Assembly (NCBI GenBank): GCA_007922195.1
Contig: ML681971.1
Span: 22,030,386 to 22,094,385, forward strand
DNA length: 64,000 nt
Direction: 5' to 3'
Origin: Podocnemis expansa
Taxonomy: Eukaryota > Chordata > Testudines > Podocnemididae
Shown: positions 47,806 through 58,624 of the stretch, piece by piece
How positions within the stretch are numbered: the first letter of the stretch is position 1
Layout of the letters: each line of letters starts with the position of its first letter
The notes under the pieces: model-generated
Databases searched by the model: none
Seen by the model: the letters and a program-made list of their open reading frames with translations, nothing else
What the model was told of the DNA's origin: nothing
Program-made: the position numbers and the translations under genes

Positions 47806-48804
47806 TGTTCTTCTTCGAGCACTGCTTGGATACTTTCAGTAATAGGTGACTACTAGCCATGCTGATGGATGGTGGGTGGAGTTGGTTTTTCTGCCATCAG
47901 CACAACCTCTCACCACCCTAGGTAACTGCCCAAAGAGTAAGGTCTTTGGAAGGTCTACAGTATTGACCTAAGGACCCTGGCCCAGGCAAGATCAACCTGA
48001 GAAGGCAGGACCTAACCCAGTGGAGGATAGAAGGCCCAGTTTGCCCAAGCACTAGCCAATGTGCGAGGACAGAACGGCCTAAGATCACCTTATAAAGAGT
48101 TAGATGAGACACATTATGGCTAAGACCAAGGCGTGCATCATCAAGCAAGGTGTTAAATATGGATATGCTGAGGCCAGAGAGCTAGATATTTTGGCACTAG
48201 CACATAATGGGCACAATACCTGTGAAGAAAATAAAGTGATCCTTGAGCTCCCAGCTTACCAGCAGCAAATACAGGATGCTGCAAAGGACAAGGAAAGGGA
48301 AGGGCGGAGAAGAATACCGCCCTTTTCCTAGTTGGAGAGAGTAGAGCACGGAGATCAGAGGCAAGGGTGACTGTGTGGATCTGGAGCACTCAGTGCACCC
48401 GCCGTAGGAGAAAGGTTGCAAGAAGTGAGGAAGGGAAAGGTGAAAGGGAGACCGACCATCCCCTTCCTAGAGTAAAGGCATATGACAGAGGGGATGGGAG
48501 ATAAGAGATGGCTATCCCTTACAACACAAGGTGTGGGTAGCGCACTCGAGCTGACATGAGAACCGAGTGCTTAGTCAAGGCTATAACAAATACGCAGTGG
48601 CCGTAGCTGAGGCCTCATATTAAAGGCATCACCAGAGGCCAACATGCCCTTCTCAAAGGCACTGCGACACTCCCCTATTGTATGAGGTGAGCTGTCAGCA
48701 TCTACCATGTTGCACTGAAATACGAAAATATTATTATTATTATTATCATCATTACCCTGGCCTGATGGCTAACAACTCACAAATTAGATCCTCCACCACC
48801 CACC

Positions 48805-49311
48805 ATGCCGGGGTTTAAATCCTGCGCTGAATGTGGCAAGGCCTTCCCACGGGACGATCCCCACAAGAAGTGCCTCCGGTGCCTGGGCAAGAGCCATCTG
48901 GCCACCACTTGCTCCATCTGCTTGTCCTTTAAACCGAGGACAATCAAGGAGAGGGAGCAAAGGCGCTGTGCCTTGGACTCAGAGCAGGCACAGCAGTCTT
49001 CCCCCAAGGCCTCAGGGTTTCCTGCTGCACCGTGTGCCAGCTCGGCACCAGAGCCTTCCCAGCACTGTTCCACCAGGGTATGCAGGACCAGCTCGATACC
49101 AGTGACAGTACCGCAGCATGACACCACTTGGGGTCTCCAACACAGGGCTCCCCACAGGACCGGGGGGGTTGGCACCACTCCCGACAACTCCGGAGGCATT
49201 CTAGGCAGCGAAGCGCTCCTCCTGTTGCCTACCCCACCCTCTCTGGCACTCACTGGAAGGGGTAAGCCTGCCTATTTTTCAAAGGTCTGGGCACATCATA
49301 AGCGGCACTGA
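48805..49311 (+). pseudogene. DIRS-like gag, N-terminal part (copy 1)
   Basis: The start MPGFKSCAECGKAFPRDD leads into a cysteine/histidine cluster with spacing C-x2-C-x12-C-x2-C-x4-H-x4-C-x2-C, and then 'LSFKPRTIKERE'. This is the pattern I associate with the ORF1/Gag-like protein of vertebrate DIRS retrotransposons, thought to package element RNA. The ATG at 48805 has a good context (caccatgc). The frame closes after 168 codons, followed by frame-broken sequence to 49916, so the gene is disrupted. The equivalent start in copy 2 is nearly identical. Confidence 0.75.
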
Positions 49312-49916
49312 ACGCCATCTCCAGTGTCGGTGCTGTGTTCCCCGACACCAGAACCTACCATTTCTCTGAGTCCTGGTACCGTCAAGCCTTCTCCTCGGCA
49401 CCGTATTACCTTCCCATCGCTGGTACCGTCCTCAGGGTCCTGAGGGGTTTCCCCTTCTCCCAGCCCAGAGGAAGGCGCCTTGAGGGGTACTAAACGACCC
49501 CATCACCGACCTTCAGCACTGTTGCTGTTCCGGTACCGACCCCACGAATGGTCCCCCCAGGAGACCACTGCATCCACTTTGGTGCCGTCTCACTCAGCAC
49601 CGGCTAGAGCCTGAAACCTGGTGCCATGTTCTTACACGGGGGACCTCTCAGTGCATTTTGCCCTTCTGCGCCATGTCCCTGCCCACATAGGGACAGAAGT
49701 CCAATCTTTTGAAGGACCCACCAACACTTTATTCAGGCCGGTGTTCTCATCAGTGGAACCTGTCACAGTTCCCCTCCACCCTAGCATTTGGCACTTAGCC
49801 TCATCCCACTGGCAAAACCTGGGCTCCATCTCTCCGATATCAGATACGGTGGGCCTTAACTACCACATCCCGGGCTGCAGTTCCCCTCGCTCACCCACCA
49901 CCCAGTCCCACCTCAA

Positions 49917-50429
49917 GTGGGGGTAGAAGTGGCCTTAGGGCCGGGACAAGCTTCCCGCAACGCCCTCCCAACATCGAGGAATGTGAGGGAGTTAGAGCTG
50001 TTGGGCCAGAAGGTATATTCCTCCTCTGCCTTCCAGGTACGTGTTGCTAATAACCAGGCCCTAGTGGGCAGATATATGCTAGACATTTGGGAGTCAATAA
50101 ACAAGTTTAGACATCTAGTCCCACAAGAGGCAAGGGAAGAATATGATGCCTTCCTTGAGGAAGACAAAATAGCCTCTCAGGACATCCTCTTATCTGCCTT
50201 GGATGCCATGGACGCAGCAGCATGCACGATCGCCTCAGCCATGACCCTGCGACGTGCGGCTAGAGTGCCGCCAGTCTCCCAACAGCTGGTCCTTGACCTC
50301 CCCTTCAGTGGCGATGCCCTCTTCCAGCCAGAGACCTCTGCCATTTTGAGTACCACCTGTGACTCTCAGGGGCAGTTAAAATATCTGGGTCTTCCGTCGG
50401 GGCCTCTTGCGCGCCCTCTGGCCCCATAG
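49917..50429 (+). pseudogene. DIRS-like gag, C-terminal part (copy 1)
   Basis: The translation contains LELLGQKVYSSSAFQVRVAN, YDAFLEEDKIASQDILLSAL and VLDLPFSGDALFQPETS. It closely resembles the same part of copy 2 (57683-58429) and the general form of DIRS gag C-termini (LLGRKVYS...LRVANQQA). The open end at 49917 has no ATG, so this continues the frame-broken 48805 gene. The reverse complement of this segment lies at about 51,130-51,640 in the right arm, in much more decayed form. Confidence 0.72.
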
Positions 50430-50759
50430 GGTACACATCGAGTCCGACCCTCCCCTGCACCACCCAACGGTGAGGAGCTAACTGCCTCTACCATGATGTC
50501 AGTTCGGAACCCAGCTTAGGGATTCCCTTTGTTCCGGTTCCAAACCCGGCAATCCAGGGGGGCATCAACTTGCCATCCAAGGGGAATTATCTGCAACCAG
50601 CCAGGCTAAGTGTTGAATCACTTCTCCTGACAACCCCTACCTGATATGGTGCCCAATGACTCGGGATTCTCCCTACATGCTGATGGACAGCCCTCTTTCA
50701 GGCAGAGCCATGGTCAACTAGGCCTGCCTATATACTCTCTCCTTACATATATAAACACT

Positions 50760-50799
50760 TGTGATAATCAGAGGAGACCCGATTCCTCCTGTCATCACA
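50760..50799. other. Centre of the copy 1 palindrome
   Basis: A small imperfect hairpin: tgtgat pairs with atcaca at the outer edges and aggag with ctcct nearer the loop. Its midpoint (50779.5) coincides with the midpoint of the outer ends (50778). Confidence 0.7.
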
Positions 50800-53700
50800 G
50801 CCTCCCTTTTATAGCTTAGCCACTAGAGTGGAGGGCTGTAGGTTAAACTCCCCCTGGCAACCTAAAATAGCTAGTTCGACTCCAGCTCAAAGAACTGCCA
50901 TGCCCAATACCCTGCTGATTCCTCAGCGGGGGGGAAGGCCCTGCTTCCCTATGCGGTGCTTCCTTGCACCTTAGGAGCACACAGGGTGACAATAAGGACA
51001 CCCAGCAAACACCGAAGGCCATAATGGCTCCCCTCAGCTACTCCGAGGTAGACTTGGAGTTTTCCTGTCAGTGCTCTTCTCGAAACTGGGAAAACAGGCA
51101 CACACAAATTCTCCCTTCGAGGGGTTTTCACTCCTTATGCCTCTCAAAGCAGATGTCCAGGAGACCCCTCCCCCCTTCCCCGTCTTTTGGGAGGGATCTT
51201 TCTTTCTCACACCCCTCCTATTCCCAGAGGGTGTTCCTCCTCATTTGCAGGGCGAGGCAGAAACCCCTCACTCTTCCTTACCTGCCATTCAGGGCAAGAA
51301 CCTTTTCCCTTATATCACCGAACTCGAATTAACTGATGCTCAAATGACCTTCAATCAGGGGCCTAAAGTGTCCCTATTAGTATGGTTTGGTGGAGATAAC
51401 TAATCCCCCCGTACTCGCCCATCTGTGCTGCCCTTTTCTTTAAAGTCACCAAGCATTATATAGTTCGCACTCAAATGATCCCCAACCAGAGATCAAGAGT
51501 ATGCTCTCCCAATCAGGTGGTACTTCGTCCCCTCCAATCCCATGGGCTGGGCCAACCGGGTCCTGCCATCAAGCAACAGATGGGAACATCAGAGCTTGTT
51601 TACCACACACACGTGTTTGGCCAATTGCTCCTGACTCTTATTAGGGGAACAAACCCTCCTGCTCCTACTCCCATCAGTTGGTTAATAGCTTTCATGGGCA
51701 TGCCTGAGAGAGGTCTTACAGGGATGGACCATCTACTCCATTCATCCCGCTTCCCCTCCTCTGTACAGGAAAGGGGCTACCTGGACGTAAAAGGGAAGCA
51801 CTTCTCCTTGGTTCTTGAATACCACAGCCTGAACTTTGCTTTGGCTCCATGACCCTAACCCTGCCCCTAGCTCTCTGGGGACAGTCACTTATTGACAGAC
51901 GCATCCTAAAGTCACTCCACGAGCACTAGGGGTGTTCCAAAAGCACCTGGGTCCCACCCCACCACCAGAGCAAACCAATATCAACCGGACCCCCCCCCCC
52001 AGCCAAAGGTTGGGGCAATTTTGGGCTACCCAGATTCCCCTTACATTCATCACTGGCAGTTAGTCTCACTGACATGGATCAGAGATCGATTCTGTAGATG
52101 TGGTACGAGTATGGGTCCAAACGTTGTTTTCCCAGAAGATCCTACCCAATGGCGTCCTTCCAGGAACTCATCTCCCCGGGACAGCCATAGCACTGTGTTA
52201 CCCTTTAGGCTAGCTTCAGGGCATTCTCTCTCTTAGGAGTTCCATCTGGTACAACTCCTTTTCCCTCACTATCATCCAAGGATCACCCTTAGCCTTAGTA
52301 CCACCACTTTGTACACTAAGCTCTGGCCTAAGTGGCTGCTAGGTAGAATAATAACGAGGAAGTCACAACACACAGTCTGGGAAATGTCTAATGAGAAGGG
52401 CCAGGTCTGCCCCACCAGGGTGATAGGCCCTCGCTTCATTCCTGTTACAGGACATCCTTTTCCTCCCACCCTCTTAGATCCCCAAACCCTTTCTTGTGGT
52501 TCCCTCTTCACAGAGAACCTCAAAACCGGTACACGCACTCCCCGCGATCCACCCTTCTCAGGGTCAGGGCCACGATGTAGTGACTCTTGCGTGTCACAGG
52601 GTAAACGCATGCCGAGTGAGAGCGGTATCGTAGGCCATGGGGAATGACAACCGGGGCCCTCTAGGCCCAGGAGCCTAGGCTTCAGGCTTCGCCCTTAGTT
52701 ATGTAAGTTCCTGGCCTAGATTCCCTTCAGTCCTGTCTCTGAGGCCATTCACTAGTCATCAAATTAAATAACAACAATGATAGTATTACTGATAATAATA
52801 GTAACAAAGGAAATAGTAATAATACCATTTCCTAGTGCTCATGTGATGCTTTAGGTGTTGACAGCTCACCTGACAAGTAAAGGAGCATCAAAATACCATT
52901 GGTAGGGTTAAGGCGGCCTCAGATAACACTCTACAGGCCTATACGAAGCCTCACCTATGGCCACCTTGGTAGTGTGGGTCACACACCTGTTTTCCATTAC
53001 ACCGGTGCAGGTGCACCACTCATACCTTGTGTTGTATGAGGTTGTCATCTAGTACCTCAGGTCTCCTGTGTTCCCTCCACTAAACTAGGAGGTAACTGTC
53101 TCATAGAACCTCCCTGCCTCACTCCTTGCAACATCACCCCTGCTGCGGGACATGGGATGTGCCAGTTTTACATAGTCGTTTCTGGGCCCTGGTCTACCTC
53201 TACTTTACTCAGCCAGACTGGGGAAAGGACAGCATTCTCCTCCCTTTTCCTGACTTTGTAGAGTCCAATACCCACTGCTGCCAGCCTGACAGTCCCAGGG
53301 GCTGTTTTAAATCCCTCCACAGGCCTTGCGCCAACATATGCTACTGCCAGAATACCCATATCTCTGGCATCAGCATACCTCTACTGATACCTTCTCAGGT
53401 ATGCCACTGGCAACACATTCCTCGGTCATAGCCACGTTGCATCTTGCCTTACGTCTTAGGGTAGGGTGACCTCAGGCCATTCTGCCCTGGCACATCAGCT
53501 AGCGCTCAGGCAAATTTGGCCTTCGATCCTCCGCTGGGTTAGATCCTGCCTCCCAGGTCATTCTTACCTGGACCATGGTCCTTAGGTCAATACCTTAGAC
53601 CTTCCAAGGACTTTACTCATTGGAAGTCTACCAACGTTGGACAAATACTGTGCTGAAGGTTGAAAAGCCAACTCCACCCACCATCCGTCAGCACGGCTAG

Positions 53701-54036
53701 CAGTCACCTGCTACTGAATGTATCCGAGCAGTGCTCCAAGAAGAACGGTGGGTTACTTACCAGTAACTGTCCTTCTTCGAGATGGGCTGCTCGGATTCAT
53801 TCACAACCCTACCCCCATCCCCGAATTTTGGAGTTGGCAACTCCTAAGAATTGGGGAGGGGCTGGGTGACAGCCACATATATAGCCATGGGGTGGCACAG
53901 GGGTGGTGGCTGCACGCCCTCTTTTGAGAGGCTAAGGCAAAAAGTTCTGACCAATCGCATGCTGTGGCATGAATATACCTACTACTGAATGAATCCGAGT
54001 AGCCCATCTCAGAGGAGGACAGTTACTGGTAAGTAA
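50800..54036 (-). pseudogene. Right arm of copy 1: decayed reverse complement of the gag arm
   Basis: Read on the minus strand, this follows the left arm base by base with substitutions. A clear example is minus 'cacaggccttgcgcc...tgctactgccagaatacc' complement order against left 48180-48235. Near the gag gene the match is weaker but colinear (minus 'gaactatataatgcttggtgactttaaag' against left 'gaagaatatgatgccttccttgaggaag'). No usable reading frame survives on either strand. Plus-strand frames here (for example 50964-51332, 51475-51852, 52309-52647) have no recognisable domain. Confidence 0.65.
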
Positions 54037-54044
54037 ACCACCGT

Positions 54045-54650
54045 TCCTGGTAGAATTTGGAGTTTCTAAACTTGTATAGGTTCTCTGCTGTACACCCAAT
54101 ACTTGGGTGGGTCTCAGCCCATTGTTTCACAGCTTAAGTTGGACATGAATGGATCCAGAAGTAGATGTTGGCTGAAAGCTCAGACTGAAGATGACTAAAG
54201 ACAAAATGGAGGCAACACTGCTTCCCCCTTTTTTAATCACCTCTGGCCTTCTCCATGCTGTGCATGAAGTTTTTCTGAAACAAAATAGAGATCAGGCACA
54301 TGGCCAGCCCTGGTGATTCATTGAGAAGGTTTGTCCCTAGGCCCACTGTACCTGTGTTCCTTCATGGGCTATTAAAGAGACAATGGTGCTAGACATCCCA
54401 TGTGGGGTGTTTCACAGAATCACATAAGTTGAAATACAGATATAACAAACATATCCGTAACTTCTAATACAGCTGTAATACCTACACAAACGATATAATC
54501 ATTCTTAGCAAATCATAGCCATTCTCTCGGTCCCCAACATGGTATCTTTCTTATGGATTATTTTAAATTTGAAATATTGATATGAAATGATATCATAAAT
54601 GGTCCTCTAAATTCAGACAGCATCACAGCTAGAACGCTGCTATCTGGAAA
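54045..54650. repeat. Duplicated flank, copy A
   Basis: This shares ordered segments with 61065-61660: 'tctcag...tttcacagctt.agttg', 'gactaaagacaa', 'agttgaaatacagata.a.caaa.atatcc.ta', 'tctaatac', 'tacacaaac.{1-2}ta' and 'cttatg.attatt'. Identity looks moderate. It is either an interspersed element or part of a tandem duplication that included the palindromic elements. Confidence 0.6.
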
Positions 54651-56227
54651 AAGGAGAAGAGGTACCAGTCAAGTGAGAGGACTGGGACAAACTGAGGGGT
54701 TGATGTTAGTGACGTGACAAGTTTGCTAACCTGTAAAATCATCCTAGAACTATCACCAGCCAAATATGAAATGTTGGGAGCAAATTTTCTGTGCAAACTC
54801 TGTTCACTAGTGCCACCTGAGATGGCTTCCCAGAAACCAGTTGCTATGGTACAATCCAGATCGGCATGAGGCTGCCTCACAACCTGCCCTCCAACACGAT
54901 GCCTCACATCTACAGCTCCCAAGCTGGGCCACTTGCCAGTGGTACCTGGGTCACACTCTGTGCATCCATAGATAGCCACAGCTCTGGTCCAATAATTCCA
55001 ACCCCAGCAGCCTGTTGGCAAACACTGGCTATGCTCTGGCTTCCAGCAGCATCAATTACCACATACAGAGTGCCCCTGCCACACTCCCGATCCTGTATTT
55101 TCCCACAAATGTGTCTGTTCTGCACTGTTCAGATATATTGCTTCCTCTGCCCCTAGTCCTTTGGCTGGTCTTGTCCACTCTTTAAGAAATAGGTTTATCC
55201 ACCCCACCCCCGAAAAGTCTGGTCGACACATTTCACTCTCCCTTTCAGCTTCTGTTTACCTATAAACATCGCTATGAACATTTTACCATGGCATCACTAA
55301 CCAACAAGTTTTCATTTCCAACTGATACCTCACAGGGCATCTTTGGTCCAAAGGGTTTTTACAATAGCAGGTCAGGTGTGAATACAAGGGCATGTCCTAT
55401 CACATTCTCTTATTGAACTCAACCTGACCAATATCAATTATTTGGTCTATTCAATATATTTCATAAGAAACCAAACCCTGCCAAGCAATTGACTATACAA
55501 TTTATCAAGAGCCCAACCACCCTGGGACATTTGGCCTTAAATGGTTGCTACATTCCCTGTTAAAGTAAACCATGACTTATTTTCCCTCCACCCTCATACC
55601 ATTAAATAAGCACTGTCCAAACTGGCATTTGATACTACTTTGACTGGAAGGAGACAGGCCTCAATTTGTGACATTCCCCTCCCAGAATCTGGGGTAGTGT
55701 GTCACTGTGCCTCTCCCATTCCCCACTGCTGGACCAAGACTAACCTCGCTTTGCTAGGTGGATGCCCACTCCTGGGTCGGTCCACACTAGCTTCCTGCAT
55801 TTAAATTGGTCCCAGGCAGCAGACATGTGCTCACTAGCCACACCCAGGGACAGCCTCCTAGTGAACATCTCTATCACCCAGATGCCACAATGAGAACTTC
55901 CATCCTGCAGGGATTGGGATCCTTCCCTCATCACTGCAGGCTCATTTATCAAATGCTGCAATGGTTCAGCAAAGTACCCACATCTCAGCATGACTCACGG
56001 ACAGCCTTGACTATACAGCAACAGACAATGCTCCAACTATATTCCCATGAAACCAGAATTGCTCAAATGGAGAGAGACAGGTGAGGGAGAAATCATGATC
56101 AAAATCCAGGCTACATCGGAATCCAGGGGTGTGACCTACCTGTGCTTCAGACAGACAAAGGCAAGCAGCAAAAGGAGAGCAGATCCTATGTAACATTGAA
56201 GTTAGACTTTCCAACTGGTCACAAACA
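54651..56227. other. Intergenic sequence with no recognised gene
   Basis: Unique-looking sequence. Reading frames (for example 54866-55156 on +, 54629-55021 on -) lack known domains and splice support. Nothing else was noted. Confidence 0.5.
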
Positions 56228-56545
56228 GACTTCTTCTTCAAGTGCTGCTCGGATGCATTCAGTAATAGGTGTCTCCGTGCTGGAGCGCCGGATTGGTTGG
56301 AAAAACTTTGTCCTAGCCTGTCAGAAGAGGGGAGGCAGCCACCGCCCCATCCGTGGCTATATATATGGCCACCTCCCCGCCCCCTCCTCAGTTTCATTTC
56401 TTCCACCTTGCACGTTGGCTATGGAACGTCCGCTCCTTGCTATCACAAGCAGCCTGTCCGTTGAGAATCAGCTTTTCGCCCAACTGGGAGAATCTCTTCA
56501 TGGATTTAATTCCACTACAAGAGCCTTCTGCTGTTGGACCGAAAC
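56228..56545 (+). promoter_or_regulatory. Terminal/promoter module of copy 2
   Basis: It has the same order as copy 1: 'gctgctcgga..cattcagtaatag', 'gattggttgga', 'cctagcct.tca.aagaggg', then the TATA-like ctatatatatggcc at about 56357-56370 and 'cccctcctcagtt'. The gag ATG follows at 56557. It probably acts as an element promoter, an inference from shared TATA placement. Confidence 0.6.
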
Positions 56546-56556
56546 AGCCTACAATC

Positions 56557-56916
56557 ATGCCAGGGTTCAAACCCTGTGCCGAATGCGGCAAGGCCTTCCC
56601 CAGGGATGATCCCCATAGGAAGTGCCTCAGGTGCCTGGGCAAAGACCACATGGTCTTGGCATGTTCCATTTGTCTCTCCTTTAAACCCCAGACCATCAAG
56701 GAGAGGGAACAGCAATGCCGTGCCCTAGCCTCGGAGGAGGCTCAGCACCTTTCACCCGAGGCTTTGGGTTTGAGCCCAGCATCGAGACCCAGCTCGGCAC
56801 CGGCGCCTTCATGGCACCGTGTCACCAGTGACAGCCGCCGCACCATCTCAGTGCCGACTCCAGCACAGCGGCACCAACCCGGCACTTTGACACCAATCGA
56901 GGTCGCCCTCAGCTAG
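56557..56916 (+). pseudogene. DIRS-like gag, N-terminal part (copy 2)
   Basis: The translation starts MPGFKPCAECGKAFPRDD, keeps the same C-x2-C-x12-C-x2-C-x4-H-x4-C-x2-C cluster as copy 1, and continues SFKPQTIKEREQ before a stop at about 56914. The frame is open upstream to 56353, but the ATG at 56557 corresponds to the only start shared by both copies. After the stop, the Ser/Pro-rich middle continues in other frames, for example 57053-57451. This is a broken gene. Confidence 0.74.
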
Positions 56917-57052
56917 CCCAGCACCATCGGCACTGGACTCGCCTCGTCACTGACTGAGGTCTCCGTCAGTCAGCCTAGCAGCATCGGCACTGGGCTCTCC
57001 TCAGCACTGATCAAGGTCGCCCTCAGTTAGCCCGGCACCATCGGCACCAGGC

Positions 57053-57451
57053 GTGCCTCGGCACCGTGCCATATCACCTCTGGTGCCGACAGGCCAGTAC
57101 AGTCTGCCCTCACTGCTGCCGACCTCGTCTCGGCACCGGTTGACCCCACCTTTGGCACCACAGAGCCCAGTGCCGAAGGAGTGGGAGCCTTCCCACCTGA
57201 GCAGTCCTCCCTTCCCTAGCAAGGACTTGCCCGCGATCCAGGTGGGGGCGGTCCTCGTCCCAACCACACCAGAGGCAGTGGAGGCAGCAAGAGCCCTGCT
57301 GCTCCTTCCAACTCCCCCTGCCCCATCTCTAATCAGGAGGGATAAACTGGCCTTCTCATCGAAGGCCTGGGTTCAAAAGGGGTGCTCCCCTTCTCCCCCC
57401 ATAACAGGGGCCGGCACCACTCCGCCACCAGCACAGAGCCAGGAAACCTGA
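57053..57451 (+). pseudogene. DIRS-like gag, Ser/Pro/Thr-rich middle (copy 2)
   Basis: A low-complexity proline/serine-rich frame between the zinc finger and the C-terminal domain. DNA words 'cggcaccg', 'ggcacc' and 'cagcacc' recur, as they do in copy 1 at 49,050-49,600. Its position and composition fit the linker of the same gag gene. No domain is visible. Confidence 0.5.
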
Positions 57452-57682
57452 TCCCCTTCCCCCAGCTCCAGCCTGGAAGAGGGACCTTCTAGGGGCTCTA
57501 AACGGCCCCAGCGCCGAACATCATCCCATTTTTGTTTTCGGGTGCAAGAATGGTCCCCTGAGGGAACTCCCTCCCCTCCCCGGCGAATCCCCACTGCCGC
57601 ACTGTCCCCGGCACTGGAGGCCTTTATGGGGAACCTCAGGGCGCACTTTGACCTGCTGCACTGAGCTACGGCCGATTTAGGC

Positions 57683-58429
57683 ATGGAGGTGGAGCCCCTG
57701 AACCTTCCCCCCGATACCCTGTTCGGGCCCGCGTTCACCTCCACAGTGCCCTTAGCAATCCCGCCCCACCAGAGCATATGGGACCTTGCATGCTCCCGGT
57801 GGCAAAGCCCATGCTCTGTCCTTCCAGTTTCGGATACGGAGAGCATGAAGTATCGGGTACCAGAATTGGACTACCCCTCACTTGCTGGCCACTCAGTCCC
57901 CCCTCGGGACGTGGTCCAGATGGCAATGGGGGCCGGAGATCCCCCTAGGGTCCCCTCTCCCTCCTCTAGGGAGACCAGAGAACTGGATTTGTTAGGCCGC
58001 AAGGTGTATTCTTCCTCGGCCTTTCAATTGCGAGTGGCAAACAACCAGGCTATAACCAGCAGGTACCTGCTGGATGTCTGGGAGTCACTCAGGAGATTTA
58101 GGAACATGCTCACGCCCAAGGTCAGGGATGACTATGATGCCTTCCTGGAGGAAGGCAGCACAACCTCACAGGACCTCCTTCTCTCAGCCTGCGATGCGGT
58201 GGAAACCGCTGCTCGCACCATGGCCTCGGCGATTACTCTCTGCAGGGTAGCTTGGCTTAGGGAGGCTAGAGTGCCCCCTAATGCACAGCAGGCGGTCTTG
58301 GACCTGCCCTTCGAAGGAAACGTCCTGTTTCCTCCTGAAACACTTTCAGTGGTAGGCGCAGCCCGGGACCCTCGGGGAGAGGCAAAATATTTTGGCCTTC
58401 TCCCTCCAGGGCCCAACCCACCAACTTAG
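57683..58429 (+). pseudogene. DIRS-like gag, C-terminal part (copy 2)
   Basis: A 248-codon frame contains PPHQSIWDLACSRWQSP, LDLLGRKVYSSSAFQLRVAN, YDAFLEEGSTTSQDLLLSAC and VLDLPFEGNVLFPPETLS. It aligns along its length with 49917-50429 of copy 1 and has the typical DIRS gag C-terminal wording. Conservation of the reading frame across two diverged copies suggests past selection on this protein. It lies immediately left of the palindrome centre. Confidence 0.75.
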
Positions 58430-58624
58430 CTTCCAACTCACCGGGCAGGACAGCTCTTCTTTTCTGCCGCACTTGCGGCGAGAAAGGGGTTTTTTCTCTC
58501 ACCCCTCCCAAAGTGGGTGCAGGGGTCTTAGGGCGTCACTACCCCCCCGCTACACAAGGCAGACAGGTCTGTTAAGAACCTTCCAGGCCCTGCCTCGTCT
58601 TCCCTCCCCCACCAGCGGAGGGAA

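Larger units (their letters stand above)
47520..54036. mobile_element. Palindromic DIRS-like retroelement, copy 1 (6.5 kb foldback)
   Basis: The whole 6.5 kb unit is a colinear imperfect inverted repeat. Its outer ends are 'ttacttaccagtaac' at 47520 and the inverse 'gttactggtaagtaa' ending at 54036. Paired landmarks (terminal module, the segment near 48050 with that near 53505, 48215 with 53330, the TTA/TAA-rich runs near 48740 and 52780, and the gag segment 50136 with 51455) all sum to about 101,550. That puts the centre at about 50,780, where a small hairpin lies (tgtgat at 50760-50765, atcaca at 50794-50799). The left arm carries gag-like reading frames with a DIRS-type zinc finger and the right arm is their decayed reverse complement. 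I see no reverse transcriptase, RNase H or tyrosine recombinase, which complete DIRS elements carry. Confidence 0.75.

Noticed and set aside
50964..52647. Reverse transcriptase or recombinase ORF after gag in copy 1
   Set aside because: The frames show no catalytic motifs, and the segment is the reverse complement of the left arm, so it is not a downstream pol gene.
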